A stretch of DNA of 37,298 bases, from positions 1 through 37,298 of the forward strand of contig JBILVB010000020.1 of NCBI GenBank assembly GCA_044370695.1, written 5' to 3'. This DNA comes from JBEIFW01 sp044370695. Lineage in GTDB: Bacteria > Actinomycetota > Acidimicrobiia > Acidimicrobiales > Ilumatobacteraceae. The notes under the pieces are model-generated. The model saw only the letters and a list, made by a program, of their open reading frames with translations. It had not been told where the DNA came from and did not search any database. The position numbers and the translations under genes were made by a program. Positions 1-7,634 of this stretch are shown here, in pieces (position 1 is the first letter of the stretch; each line of letters opens with the position of its first letter).

Positions 1-17
1 GAGTCCCTTCGAGCGCG
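1..17 (+). tRNA. 3' end of an Arg-type tRNA, cut by window edge
   Basis: The first 17 bases are identical to the end of the T-loop, the T-stem 3' strand (CCCTT), the acceptor 3' strand (CGAGCGC) and the discriminator G of the tRNA-like fragment at 1556-1597. The 5' part of the gene would lie left of the window, so identity and intactness cannot be confirmed. A strong hairpin terminator follows at 46-63, which fits a real tRNA 3' end. The Arg assignment rests only on the ACG-type anticodon loop in the second copy. Confidence 0.45.
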
Positions 18-21
18 CTGA
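1..21 (+). repeat. Left copy of tRNA-end direct repeat (att-like)
   Basis: These 21 bases recur exactly and in the same orientation at 1581-1601, then the sequences diverge (g at 22, a at 1602). The repeat spans the 3' end of a tRNA plus four bases downstream, the usual core of a tRNA-targeting attachment site. It starts at the window edge, so the full length of the identity is unknown. Confidence 0.6.
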
Positions 22-722
22 GTGAGTCGGCAAAAGACCTGGTAGCGGCCCCTGCGGGGGCCGTTTGCCGTCTTCGCCTCCGGGTGATCGGGGTTCCGGG
101 GAAGGAACTCTGACCAGAAATGACCAGCCGGTCTGACCACTCGCTCTCCGACCCCAGGCGTTGTCCACAGCCTTGTGTACAGGCGTGCCCGCAGGGGCCG
201 AACCGGCGCCCGCGCCAGTGCCGGAAGCGGCTGGTTGCCGCTGCCCCGGCGACCCGGACGGTCCCGTCCGTGCCCACTCGACGCCCGGTGCCGCTGGGCC
301 TCACGGTGCAGAACCTCGCCGACTACCTCGGCTGGGGTGGTGCCCGTGTTGAGCTCTTTGATGCCCCTGACGGCGTCGCCGATCCACATCTTCCGGCCAG
401 TGTGAGCGCTCTGCCGTCCCGCCATGCCGAGTAATGGCGCGAACGCGGTCGCATTGCGAGTCAACCGGTCGATGCGCCGCGCCCAGAGCAGTGTTGGACT
501 GCGCTGGCTAACGAGCCGCTGGAGTCTTTCGATGAACGGCTGGTTGTACGTGTCATCCAGTTCCTTGGCCGTCCCCCCCCAAGAGCGCGCCCCGTCTAGG
601 ACAAGCACCACAGGTACGACGCTCGCCACTACCACCATGGGTGCGCCCACGAAGCCAGGGTTCCGGGCTTCGTGAGAGTCGTGGACGAACGGACCCTTTC
701 GGCCTGGTGCTACCTTCCCCAT
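3..722 (-). pseudogene. Serine-recombinase-like remnant, open to window edge
   Basis: A minus-strand frame stays open from possible ATG codons at 722 or 638 through position 3 and off the left edge. Codons at about 491-447 read LLWARRIDRLTRN, resembling the conserved DRLxR block of the serine recombinase catalytic domain. Just upstream, ELDDTYNQPFIERLQ resembles the stretch that precedes this block in the family. Downstream comes KMWIGDAVRGIKELNTG. I do not see the N-terminal Y-x-R-x-S catalytic motif, and the last ~100 codons become Arg/Pro-rich and run antisense across the tRNA end. This looks like a decayed or truncated recombinase, not a working one. Open frames are easy to get by chance at this GC content, so confidence is low. 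Confidence 0.33.
46..66 (+). terminator. Intrinsic terminator after the tRNA end
   Basis: A perfect 7-bp stem CGGCCCC (46-52) / GGGGCCG (57-63) with a TGCG loop is followed by TTT. It lies 29 bp after the tRNA end and would terminate the tRNA transcript. Confidence 0.55.
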
Positions 723-907
723 GTGGTGAGAACCGGGCACTACATGCCCATCGTCACGCTGGATGACCCGCGGCCTCCACATGTGCGGAAGTTCCTGCAG
801 GGCCGCGCCAGCGGCGGGTTGGTCCCCGTAGATCGTCCTAACGACAAGCGCACCGTCCCCGGCCAAGCCGCTCGTCCGGAGTGTCGAGCTCGAGGAGTCT
901 GACGATC

Positions 908-1402
908 GTGGCACTGCGACGTCCGAGCTCGGCCACGCCGAGCATCCGAGCCAAACGCTCTCGCACCGTTGTTCGGAAAGGTGTGCTTGTGGGCCTCGCG
1001 GCCACTGGAGTGTTCGCACTGCCGCAGCTCGACCGATTCGGGGCCGGGGGCGCTGCAGGGGCGGCACGTTCGCCGTCGACCACGTCAGAGTTCGCTCGCT
1101 CAATCACCCCGAGGACGACCTGGGCGACCGCTGCACCGAGTCCCCTTGCGGTGGCGACAACCACAGCGCGGACTCTGCCGGTGGTGACTACCCAAGCGCT
1201 GCCGGAGCGGTCGTTCACGACACGGGCCTCACCTACTGGCTGCGATCCGAACTACGCAGGAGCGTGCGTCCCGATCGCATCGGACGTCGACTGCGCCGGC
1301 GGCGGTGGCAACGGCCCCGCCTACGTTCGTGGACCGGTCCGCGTCGTAGGCCGCGACATCTACGGCCTTGACCGAGACGGCGACGGGATCGGTTGCGAAT
1401 GA
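908..1402 (+). CDS. Excalibur calcium-binding domain protein, membrane-anchored or secreted
   Basis: This 164-residue protein has a basic N-terminus, one hydrophobic segment (around GVLVGLAATGVFALPQL) that can serve as signal or anchor, and a low-complexity Ser/Thr/Ala/Pro linker. The C-terminal ~50 residues are a clear Excalibur domain: CDPNYAGACVPIASDVDC, then NGPAYV, ending in DRDGDGIGCE with the DxDxDG-type calcium loop and paired cysteines. The GTG at 908 is preferred because GAGGAG lies 10 nt upstream; a GTG at 881 is also in frame. The domain is extracellular in actinobacteria and Firmicutes and is often attached to nucleases or surface proteins, but here no catalytic domain accompanies it. 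The gene sits alone inside the segment bounded by tRNA-end repeats, so it may be cargo of that element. Confidence 0.75.
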   Translation: MALRRPSSATPSIRAKRSRTVVRKGVLVGLAATGVFALPQLDRFGAGGAAGAARSPSTTSEFARSITPRTTWATAAPSPLAVATTTARTLPVVTTQALPERSFTTRASPTGCDPNYAGACVPIASDVDCAGGGGNGPAYVRGPVRVVGRDIYGLDRDGDGIGCE

Positions 1403-1555
1403 TGAGGCGCTCGGTTGTCGGGCCGGTGCCAAGATCGCCCGATCGGCGTGGTAACCAGGCTGCATTAGCCTGACGGCGTCCCGTTCCAGCAGACCATCGG
1501 GACACCGGCTCCTAGCAGGGAGAACGAGCAGTTCACCTCGGTCCGCCGAAGGCCC

Positions 1556-1597
1556 CTACGGATCAAAAGGTTAGGGGTTCGAGTCCCTTCGAGCGCG
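1556..1597 (+). pseudogene. tRNA-Arg(ACG)-like 3' half
   Basis: The segment reads as the 3' half of a tRNA: anticodon loop CTACGGA (anticodon ACG), anticodon-stem 3' strand TCAAA, variable loop AGGTT, T-arm AGGGG-TTCGAGT-CCCTT, acceptor strand CGAGCGC and discriminator G at 1597. Upstream of the loop the bases (GGCCC) do not pair with TCAAA and no D-arm or 5' acceptor strand is present, so this is only a 3' half. Such halves typically mark the far attachment site of an element inserted in a tRNA gene. The antisense frame over it encodes the familiar EGTRTPN tRNA artefact and is not a gene. Confidence 0.6.
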
Positions 1598-1601
1598 CTG
1601 A
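1581..1601 (+). repeat. Right copy of tRNA-end direct repeat (att-like)
   Basis: Exact match to bases 1-21 in the same orientation. It covers the T-loop end to four bases past the discriminator base of the tRNA half at 1556-1597. Confidence 0.6.
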
Positions 1602-1608
1602 AGGATTC

Positions 1609-1626
1609 CCAGCTCAGCTGGTTTTT
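1609..1626 (+). terminator. Intrinsic terminator after the tRNA half
   Basis: CCAGC TCA GCTGG (1609-1621) forms a 5-bp hairpin followed directly by TTTTT, 11 bp after the tRNA half. It probably belonged to the ancestral tRNA gene before the intervening 1.58 kb was inserted. Confidence 0.55.
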
Positions 1627-2412
1627 CTGTAGCAGGTTCGGATCTGGTGGCGGGGGCTTCGCACTGGTTCTGCTCGCGCTCTCTGCGAGGGGTCGTGCAC
1701 GCCTGCCGCCCCACTCGCCGGCGTATCTGTGTCCGACGCCTCCGAGGGGCCCGCCCGGTCGACCCCGATGCCGACCGCGCTGTCCGGGCCGCGCTCGCCG
1801 ACCCCCACCGCACCACGCAGGACCACGCCGTCGTCGCGCTCCGTCACGCGTTCCGCCTGCGCGACCAACCACACCGGCTCCCACCACTCGCCACCGTCGC
1901 TTCTACCGGCCCCGGCCCGAACCGCCGACTCGTCGAGATCGAACTGCTCTCACGCGACCACACCATCGTCCAACTCCGCGCACCCGCCTCGCCCGCAACG
2001 GTGCCGTCATCCCGATCGCTGCGCCGATCGACCCGCCCTGACGAATCAGCTCAGCGCCACACCGAAACCTCGACGATCGGCGGAGGCCTTCGCCGTGCCC
2101 ATTCGCAAAGGCCGGGCGAAGATGGGACCGCGCTCGCGCCTCACCCGCCGTGTACGTAGGCCTCGATCAGAACGGCGCGCCACGACCGTCGCCTCGACAT
2201 CACCAGGCGGGGCCGCCAGCTGACGGTGTCGGTGACCGTTGCGTGCGGTTGCGCGGCGTCGAAGCGAGCTGAGGAAGCGGTCAGTTCGCATCCGTCCGCG
2301 GAAGGCCCCACGACGCTTCGAACCGCCAGCAGGGTTCGAAGCGGCACGTTGCAGCACCGCTCGTCAGGAACCCCTTCCAGCCGGGAAGCCCCACGCGCTC
2401 TTCGGTACCCTC
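1627..2412. other. Gene-poor region with possible decayed coding frame
   Basis: I find no convincing intact gene here. Between about 1755 and 1970 one plus-strand frame has strongly G/C-biased third positions (around DPDADRAVRAALADP and RRLVEIELLSRDHTIVQL). A different frame just after it continues as RTRLARNGAVIPIAAPIDPP and stops at 2039-2041, which would fit a frameshifted gene remnant. I do not recognise the product. No tRNA, CRISPR or insertion-sequence end is visible. Confidence 0.3.
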
Positions 2413-3678
2413 CTAGAACCCGACCCCATCCTGGGACGTGCGGCTCGAGCCCGCCTTGACCAGGGTGCCGGCCTTCCATACGTGAGTGACGTGGCGGGCA
2501 TCGCCGAGCACGGTGATGTCCTTGAGCGGGTTCGCAGCGACGGCGATCACGTCGGCCACGTAGCCGGCTTGGAGTTGACCGGTACGGGGGGCCTGTGGCC
2601 CGACGGTCAGCGGTGCGTTCGCCGTGGCGGCCTGGATCGCCTGGCGGGGTGTCAGGCCACACTCGACGAGCAACGCAAGCTCGCCACCGTTGAGGCCCCA
2701 CTGGTCGCCGCTGTTGATGATGTCGGTGCCGGCCGCCATCGTCACGCCGGCGGCGAGGGCGTGCCCGACGGCGTCGCGCCCCGCTCGGTAGGTGACCTGG
2801 AGCTTGGCTCGGGCGAACTCGGGCATCGGCACCGTCGAGTCGGGTCGCAGCACGGCGTGACCGACGAACCGCGTCGGCACGAGGATCGTGCCGGTGTCGG
2901 CCATGGCCTGCGCCGCTTCGGCGTCGACGAAGGTTCCGTGCTCGATCGTGCGGATACCGGCCCTGACCGCCGCCATCACCCCTGCCTTGCCGTGGCAATG
3001 GGCGGCAACCACCCGTTCGGCGCGGGCCGCCTCCTCCACGATGGCGACCAATTCGTCGTGGGAGAACTGCGCGTGCTTGGGCTGGTCGAGCTCGCTGAGC
3101 ACGCCGCCGGTAGCGCACACCTTGATGACCTTCGCTCCCATGCGCAGTTGGCGGCGGACGGCCCGCAGGCAACTGGGCACGCCGTCGCAGATTTCCAGGT
3201 CGCCGAAGCGGTCGCAGGAGGTAACGAAGCTCTCCGGGAGCGAATGGAGATCTCCGTGGCCGCCGGTGGTCGACAGCAGTGCTCCGGCTGCGTACAGGTG
3301 GGGACCCGGCAGCGTGCCCTCCTCGATCGTACGAGCCAGGTGCACCCCGAGGCCGCCAACCTCGCGCAGGCTCGTGATACCGGCCAGCAGCGCGCGTTCG
3401 GCGTCGACCCCGATCCTCGTCGCCCGGACTGCCACCGGCTCGGTGGCCAGCAACGCCAGGTTGGCTTCCCGGATGCCGAAGAGGTGGCAGTGGCAGTCCC
3501 ACATGCCGGGCATCACCACGGCCGTGTTGACCACGGTCGCTGCCGGGGTCGGCGGTGCGCCATGGGCGGGGCCGGCGTACGTGATGGCGTCGCGCTCGAT
3601 CGTCACGACGCCCCCGGTGACGGGGTCGCCGGCGCCGGGGATCAACAGGTCTGCCTCGATGCGGTAGGAGATGGTCAT
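2413..3678 (-). CDS. Metal-dependent amidohydrolase family protein
   Basis: A 421-residue TIM-barrel amidohydrolase (PF01979 type). The metal site is complete: HxH in WDCHCHLFG (H63, H65), the bridging lysine in VIKVCATGG (K186), two histidines in AAHCHG (H227) and IEHG (H247), and the catalytic Asp in AAGTD (D319). The fold and spacing resemble the imidazolonepropionase / Xaa-Pro or Xaa-Arg dipeptidase-like branch, which hydrolyses cyclic imides or N-acyl and dipeptide bonds of amino acids. Substrate cannot be assigned. AAGG lies upstream of the ATG at 3678. It is the last gene of a minus-strand run and follows the D-aminoacylase gene after 11 bp, so the two are probably co-transcribed. No signal peptide is seen; cytoplasmic. 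Confidence 0.9.
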   Translation of the reverse strand: MTISYRIEADLLIPGAGDPVTGGVVTIERDAITYAGPAHGAPPTPAATVVNTAVVMPGMWDCHCHLFGIREANLALLATEPVAVRATRIGVDAERALLAGITSLREVGGLGVHLARTIEEGTLPGPHLYAAGALLSTTGGHGDLHSLPESFVTSCDRFGDLEICDGVPSCLRAVRRQLRMGAKVIKVCATGGVLSELDQPKHAQFSHDELVAIVEEAARAERVVAAHCHGKAGVMAAVRAGIRTIEHGTFVDAEAAQAMADTGTILVPTRFVGHAVLRPDSTVPMPEFARAKLQVTYRAGRDAVGHALAAGVTMAAGTDIINSGDQWGLNGGELALLVECGLTPRQAIQAATANAPLTVGPQAPRTGQLQAGYVADVIAVAANPLKDITVLGDARHVTHVWKAGTLVKAGSSRTSQDGVGF

Positions 3679-3689
3679 GCGCGCCTTAC

Positions 3690-5282
3690 TCAGGGTTGAA
3701 GGAGTCGACCGTGGCGTGCGTCGGCGGCACCGCCGGGGCCGAGGGCGACACGTCCGTTGACCATGACGTAGTCGAGGCCCGTGGGATGGCGCGCCATGTC
3801 GTCGGGGCTACTGCGATCGTGGATACCTGCCGGATCGAACACGACCAGGTCGGCGAAGTTGCCGATGGCCACTGCGCCGCGGTCGCGCAGGCCGAGCTGC
3901 GCAGCCGGTAGCGACGTCAAGCGGCGGACCGCCTCGGCAAGGGTGAAGAACCCGGTGCGGCGCACGTAGTGCTCGAGCGTGCGCGCCGTGTACCCGTACG
4001 CCGATGCGCTCCAACACAGCGAACACGCCGACCCCTCGCCGGTCGTCACGACGCCGTCGCTTGCGATGGCACAGCAGGAGAGCCCGAGGACGTTCTCGAG
4101 GTCGTCGTCGGTTGCGTAGATGTGCCGGATGGTGACGGCCCGGAAATCAGGGCCGGCTTCGAGCAGCGCATCGAGGATCGCGCCGACGATCGATGTCGAT
4201 CGTGCGGCGGCCAGCTCCGTAATCGACGTACCCGGTGCGATCGTCCCCACTGGGGTGCTGCTCACGTAGATCTCGCCGTACCCGGCGATCCGGGCGAGGA
4301 AGCGTGCCTCGCGTTCGATCTCGGCCTCGATCCGGGCTCGCACGCTCGCCGTGCCGAACCGGGTCAGCACCTCGGCGGGTGTGCCCTCGAGCGACCAGGG
4401 CGGGACGAGGTCGATGAGCAGCGCTGGGCCCCAGGTCTCCGGGAACGTGTCGACCCCCACCGGTTCGCCGGCCGCAAGAGCGGCCTCCACCGCTGCGAGT
4501 GCCGCTCGGCGGGCCTCGGGGGTGGCGTTCGGCCGCGACGCGAAATGCGACAGTTGGAGTCTCGCCCCGGTGCCTACGGCCGCAGCGATCGCTTCGGCCG
4601 TAGCTGCGCCATGGGCGGCGGCGCGGTCGCGCATGTGGGTCGCGTAGGTGCGACCCCTTCGGCCGACCCGTTCGACGAGCGAACGGATCTCCTCGCGCGA
4701 TGCCCAGATCCCCGGCTGGTACTCGAGGCCGGTGGACAGCCCGAAGGCTCCCTCGTCGAGCGCGGCGTCGAGCAGGTGGCGCATCGCCACGATCTCGTCG
4801 TCGGTCGCCGCCCGCTGCCCGAGTCCCATCGTCGCGTGCCGGATCGAGCCGTGCGCCACGAGCGGGGCGACGTTGACCCCCAGGCCGTCGAGCCGCGCTG
4901 AATAGTCGCCAAAGCTCGTCCAATCGATCTCGATCCCCCAGGCGGGGTCGTACGCAAAGGCGACGGGCAGGCTCCGCTCGCCGGGCGGAAGCGGGGCGGC
5001 ACCCCCGCCGCAGTTCCCGGTGGCCACCGTCGTGATGCCTTGGCGCAGGGCGCTGTCGGCCGTCGGGAACGCAAGCAGGGTCAGATCGGCGTGCGAGTGC
5101 AGGTCGACGAACCCGGGCGCAACCACACGCCCGGCGACGTCGACCATCTCGGCGTCCAGCCCTCTCAGGTCCGGTTCGATTGCTGCGATGCGACCGTTCT
5201 GCACGAGCACGTCGGCTCGTCGCGCCGGCGCTCCCGTGCCGTCGAGCACGTCGCCACCGACGAGGACGATCGCGTTGCTCAT
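3690..5282 (-). CDS. N-acyl-D-amino-acid deacylase (D-aminoacylase family)
   Basis: A 530-residue amidohydrolase of the D-aminoacylase family, which releases a D-amino acid and a carboxylate from N-acyl-D-amino acids. Visible motifs are FVDLHSHAD (H62, H64), TGNCGGG (C91, the cysteine that replaces carboxylated lysine as metal ligand in this family), ATHMRD (H216), LSHF (H246) and IASDG (D409, catalytic acid). Length is slightly above the usual ~480-500. The ATG overlaps the stop of the upstream PLP-enzyme gene by four bases, so translation is likely coupled. The neighbouring M20 deacylase and amidohydrolase suggest a shared role in opening N-acyl or peptide bonds. Related N-acyl-D-Asp/Glu deacylases cannot be told apart without alignment. 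Confidence 0.9.
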   Translation of the reverse strand: MSNAIVLVGGDVLDGTGAPARRADVLVQNGRIAAIEPDLRGLDAEMVDVAGRVVAPGFVDLHSHADLTLLAFPTADSALRQGITTVATGNCGGGAAPLPPGERSLPVAFAYDPAWGIEIDWTSFGDYSARLDGLGVNVAPLVAHGSIRHATMGLGQRAATDDEIVAMRHLLDAALDEGAFGLSTGLEYQPGIWASREEIRSLVERVGRRGRTYATHMRDRAAAHGAATAEAIAAAVGTGARLQLSHFASRPNATPEARRAALAAVEAALAAGEPVGVDTFPETWGPALLIDLVPPWSLEGTPAEVLTRFGTASVRARIEAEIEREARFLARIAGYGEIYVSSTPVGTIAPGTSITELAAARSTSIVGAILDALLEAGPDFRAVTIRHIYATDDDLENVLGLSCCAIASDGVVTTGEGSACSLCWSASAYGYTARTLEHYVRRTGFFTLAEAVRRLTSLPAAQLGLRDRGAVAIGNFADLVVFDPAGIHDRSSPDDMARHPTGLDYVMVNGRVALGPGGAADARHGRLLQP

Positions 5283-6316
5283 CGGTCGGCGGCTGCGATC
5301 GCCGTGGCTCGTTCGACCTCCGCGCTGGAGGCCCAGTTACCGGTGATCAACAACCCGATGGTGTCGCCGGCGATTCGATCGCCGTAGCGGCTCAGGGCGG
5401 CGAGCGACGCTGCTGCGGCCCCCTCGAGCTGGATGCCGTGGCTGGCGAGCATGGTCGCCATCGCCCGGTCGAGGTCGTCCTCGGTGACCACCGCCATGCG
5501 CCCGAGCAGGGCGAGCGCGACGTGGAGCGCCACCGTGCCGGGTCGAGTGGTCGCCAGGCCGCCGGCGAAGGTCGTACACGGGAGCTCGACGACGCGCCCG
5601 GCGAGCCAGCTCGCCGTCGCCGACGGCGCGGCTTCGGACTGCACCCCCACGACGTCGACGGCCCGGCCGGTGGCGGCCACTGCGAGCAAGGCTCCGCCGA
5701 GCAGGTTGCCGCCCCCCACCGGCACGATCACGGTGTCGATTCCGGGTGCTGCGGCGAGCATCTCGGAGACCATCGTCGCAGCACCCGCCATGAGGTCCGG
5801 GTTCTCCCCGTCTTCGATGTAGACCCCACAGGCGGCCAGGGCTGCGCGCTCGGAGGCCTTCTGCGCCACGTCGAGGTTCTCGCCCGCCACGATCACCGTC
5901 GCGCCCAGGGCACGCATCGCGGCCACCTTGACAGCGGCCGCTGTGACGGGTGCGTGGACCGTCACCGGGATGCCCGCCCGCGAGGCGGCGTAAGCAACGC
6001 CCTGGCCGTGGTTGCCGGTGGAGGCGGTGAAGATCGGTGACCCCGGTCGTTCCCGTGCGATGCGATCGACGGCCACGAGCGCCCCGCGGTGCTTGAACGA
6101 GCGGATCGGCGAGAACAACTCCAGCTTCAGCAACACCTCCCGGCCGAAGAGCTCGCTGAGGGCCCCGGACCGTACGAGCGGTGTGGGCTGCTCGATCCCG
6201 GCGATCAAGCGCTGCGCAGCCGCCAGGTCCTCGGGCTGGGGTGCCGGCGGCGGGGGCCAGTGGCGCCGGCGTAGGTCGACGGCGTGCAGTCCGGTGATCG
6301 GCCGGTCAGGAAGCAC
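5279..6316 (-). CDS. Threonine-dehydratase-like PLP enzyme
   Basis: A 345-residue fold-type II PLP enzyme of the serine/threonine ammonia-lyase group. The Schiff-base lysine is in SFKHRGA (K75), followed by the substrate-carboxylate loop TASTGNHGQG (about 97-106) and the phosphate-binding glycine loop PVGGGNLLGG. There is no C-terminal ACT regulatory domain, so it resembles catabolic dehydratases, making 2-oxobutyrate or pyruvate plus ammonia from Thr or Ser, or an amino-acid racemase of the same fold. The start is GTG at 6316; an in-frame stop lies a few codons upstream. No Shine-Dalgarno is visible, but TAATCT sits 6 nt before the GTG, suggesting a leaderless mRNA. Its 3' end overlaps the D-aminoacylase start by four bases. 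Confidence 0.88.
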   Translation of the reverse strand: MLPDRPITGLHAVDLRRRHWPPPPAPQPEDLAAAQRLIAGIEQPTPLVRSGALSELFGREVLLKLELFSPIRSFKHRGALVAVDRIARERPGSPIFTASTGNHGQGVAYAASRAGIPVTVHAPVTAAAVKVAAMRALGATVIVAGENLDVAQKASERAALAACGVYIEDGENPDLMAGAATMVSEMLAAAPGIDTVIVPVGGGNLLGGALLAVAATGRAVDVVGVQSEAAPSATASWLAGRVVELPCTTFAGGLATTRPGTVALHVALALLGRMAVVTEDDLDRAMATMLASHGIQLEGAAAASLAALSRYGDRIAGDTIGLLITGNWASSAEVERATAIAAADR

Positions 6317-6322
6317 AGCGAC

Positions 6323-6343
6323 AGATTACCATTCATAATGGTA
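6323..6343 (-). promoter_or_regulatory. Leaderless-type -10 box and overlapping palindrome
   Basis: On the minus strand, TAATCT (6328-6323) ends six bases before the GTG at 6316, the spacing expected if transcription starts at the start codon. A palindrome of 7-bp arms, TACCATT-CAT-AATGGTA (6327-6343), overlaps the -10 box, so a bound repressor would block it. The region is clearly richer in A/T than its surroundings. The regulator is unknown; a GntR-family protein encoded at 24955-25746 is one candidate. Confidence 0.5.
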
Positions 6344-6390
6344 TTTGATCTATTCCACCGCCCGGTTCTCGCCGGTCACGGGGTCGGGCC

Positions 6391-7566
6391 TCAACCCTCG
6401 GTCATCTGGACGAGCAGCCGGTCGATCATGGCCTCGCAGGCGGCCAACTGTTCGAGCGACACCCACTCGTCGGCGCGGTGCGCCTGGGCGATCTCTCCCG
6501 GGCCGCACACGATCGATGGGATGCCGGCGACGTCGAACATGCCGGCCTCCGTGCTGTAGGTGACCTTGTCCGCAGCAGGGATACCCCCGATCGCATGGCA
6601 CAACGATGCGGCCGGACTTTCGGGCGCCACGTCGAGTCCCGGGACCGAAGCCACGACGTGCATGGACGCCCCTGCGCTGGCGTGGCGGTCGTGCATCCGG
6701 GCACCGAGCTGGCCCACCAGCTGCTCGATCTCGTCGAGCAGTATCCGGGGCGGCTGTGCGGCAACGGTGCGGATCTCGAAGGTCAACGTGCAGAGGTCGG
6801 GGACGGTGTTGGCGGCGATGCCGCCCGACACCAGGTTGACACTGGCGGTGCTGAACGGCAGGGCGTATGCCGGATCGAACGGACCGTGCTGCTGCCAGGC
6901 GGAGGCCATCGCGCGGATGTGGTCGATGGCCTGCGCGGCGTACTCGATGGCATTCACCCCGTGGCTGGTGAGCGAGGAGTGTGCGGCCACCCCGCGGAAG
7001 GTGAGTTCCACGATGCTGATCGACTTGTGACCCGTGATCGCGCGCATGCCTGTCGGCTCCCCGACGATGCAGGCGCGCGGGCGGATCTCGAAGTGGGCCA
7101 TCTCGTCGATCATCGCCCCAGCGCCCTGGCAGCCGAGTTCCTCGTCGTACGACAGCGCGAGATGCAGCGGTTCGCTCAGTTCGGCGGTGACGAACCGCCC
7201 GAGCCGTTCGAGGACGACGCCGATGAACCCCTTCATGTCACACGAACCCCGGCCGTAAAGCCGCTCGTCCCGCACGGTCGGCGAGAACGGATCGCTGTGC
7301 CAGTCCTGGCCATCGACGGGCACCGTGTCGGTGTGGCCGGACAACACGATGCCGCCTGCCGTGCGGCCGTCCGCCGCAGGCACCGTCACCCACAGGTTGG
7401 CCTTGGGCTCCGTAAGGCTCGAAATTCGCACTGCCGGCAGGCCGAGTCGGCCAGCCTCGGCCTCGACCGTGTCGATCAGAGCGAGGTTCGAACGGCGGCT
7501 CGTGGTGTCGAGTCGAATCAGATGCTGGATCCAGGCCAGCGACGCCAGTTCGTTTTCGGCACGCAC
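6391..7566 (-). CDS. M20 family deacylase, ArgE/DapE-like
   Basis: A 391-residue di-zinc M20 hydrolase closely following acetylornithine deacetylase. Motifs: SGHTDTVPV (H78 ligand, D80), YGRGSCDMKG (D110 bridging ligand), SYDEELGCQG (E142 general base, E143 ligand), IVGEPTGM (E170), TEAGMF, and GPGEIAQAHRADE with the last histidine ligand. The family removes an acyl group from an N-acyl amino acid or cleaves a related amide. The GTG at 7566 has GAGGAG 8 nt upstream. A 74-bp gap separates it from the PLP-enzyme gene downstream. With no other arginine genes nearby, a role in N-acyl-amino-acid catabolism is more likely than arginine synthesis (inference). Confidence 0.9.
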   Translation of the reverse strand: MRAENELASLAWIQHLIRLDTTSRRSNLALIDTVEAEAGRLGLPAVRISSLTEPKANLWVTVPAADGRTAGGIVLSGHTDTVPVDGQDWHSDPFSPTVRDERLYGRGSCDMKGFIGVVLERLGRFVTAELSEPLHLALSYDEELGCQGAGAMIDEMAHFEIRPRACIVGEPTGMRAITGHKSISIVELTFRGVAAHSSLTSHGVNAIEYAAQAIDHIRAMASAWQQHGPFDPAYALPFSTASVNLVSGGIAANTVPDLCTLTFEIRTVAAQPPRILLDEIEQLVGQLGARMHDRHASAGASMHVVASVPGLDVAPESPAASLCHAIGGIPAADKVTYSTEAGMFDVAGIPSIVCGPGEIAQAHRADEWVSLEQLAACEAMIDRLLVQMTEG

Positions 7567-7601
7567 GAACGGTTCTCCTCGGCAACTCGAAACGATAGGA
7601 A

Positions 7602-7616
7602 GGTAGTGAGGCTACC
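7602..7616. promoter_or_regulatory. Inverted repeat in divergent promoter region
   Basis: GGTAG-TGAGG-CTACC lies between the divergent M20 gene (start 7566) and P450 gene (start 7635 or 7659). Five-base arms are short, so this is only a candidate operator. On the plus strand, TAGCAT (7646-7651) lies 7 nt before an in-frame GTG at 7659, a possible leaderless start for the P450. Confidence 0.3.
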
Positions 7617-7634
7617 AATTGTTCGCGACCTTTG

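Larger units (their letters stand above)
1..1601. mobile_element. Probable remnant of a tRNA-targeting integrative element
   Basis: A 1.58-kb segment is bounded by direct copies of a tRNA 3' end. The right copy is only the anticodon-loop-to-acceptor part of a tRNA, as expected for the far attachment site of an element inserted in a tRNA gene. Inside are a minus-strand frame with a serine-recombinase-like motif and one short Excalibur-domain gene; nothing else looks intact. It is too small to be autonomous, so a deletion remnant is the simplest reading. Because the left tRNA gene lies mostly outside the window, an ordinary tRNA duplication cannot be excluded. Confidence 0.35.

Noticed and set aside
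1465..1887. Minus-strand frame containing EGTRTPNLL
   Set aside because: This is the well-known antisense translation of a tRNA 3' half and not a protein.
2239..3699. Plus-strand frame opposite the amidohydrolase gene
   Set aside because: The amidohydrolase on the minus strand has every metal ligand in place; the plus frame has no recognisable domain.
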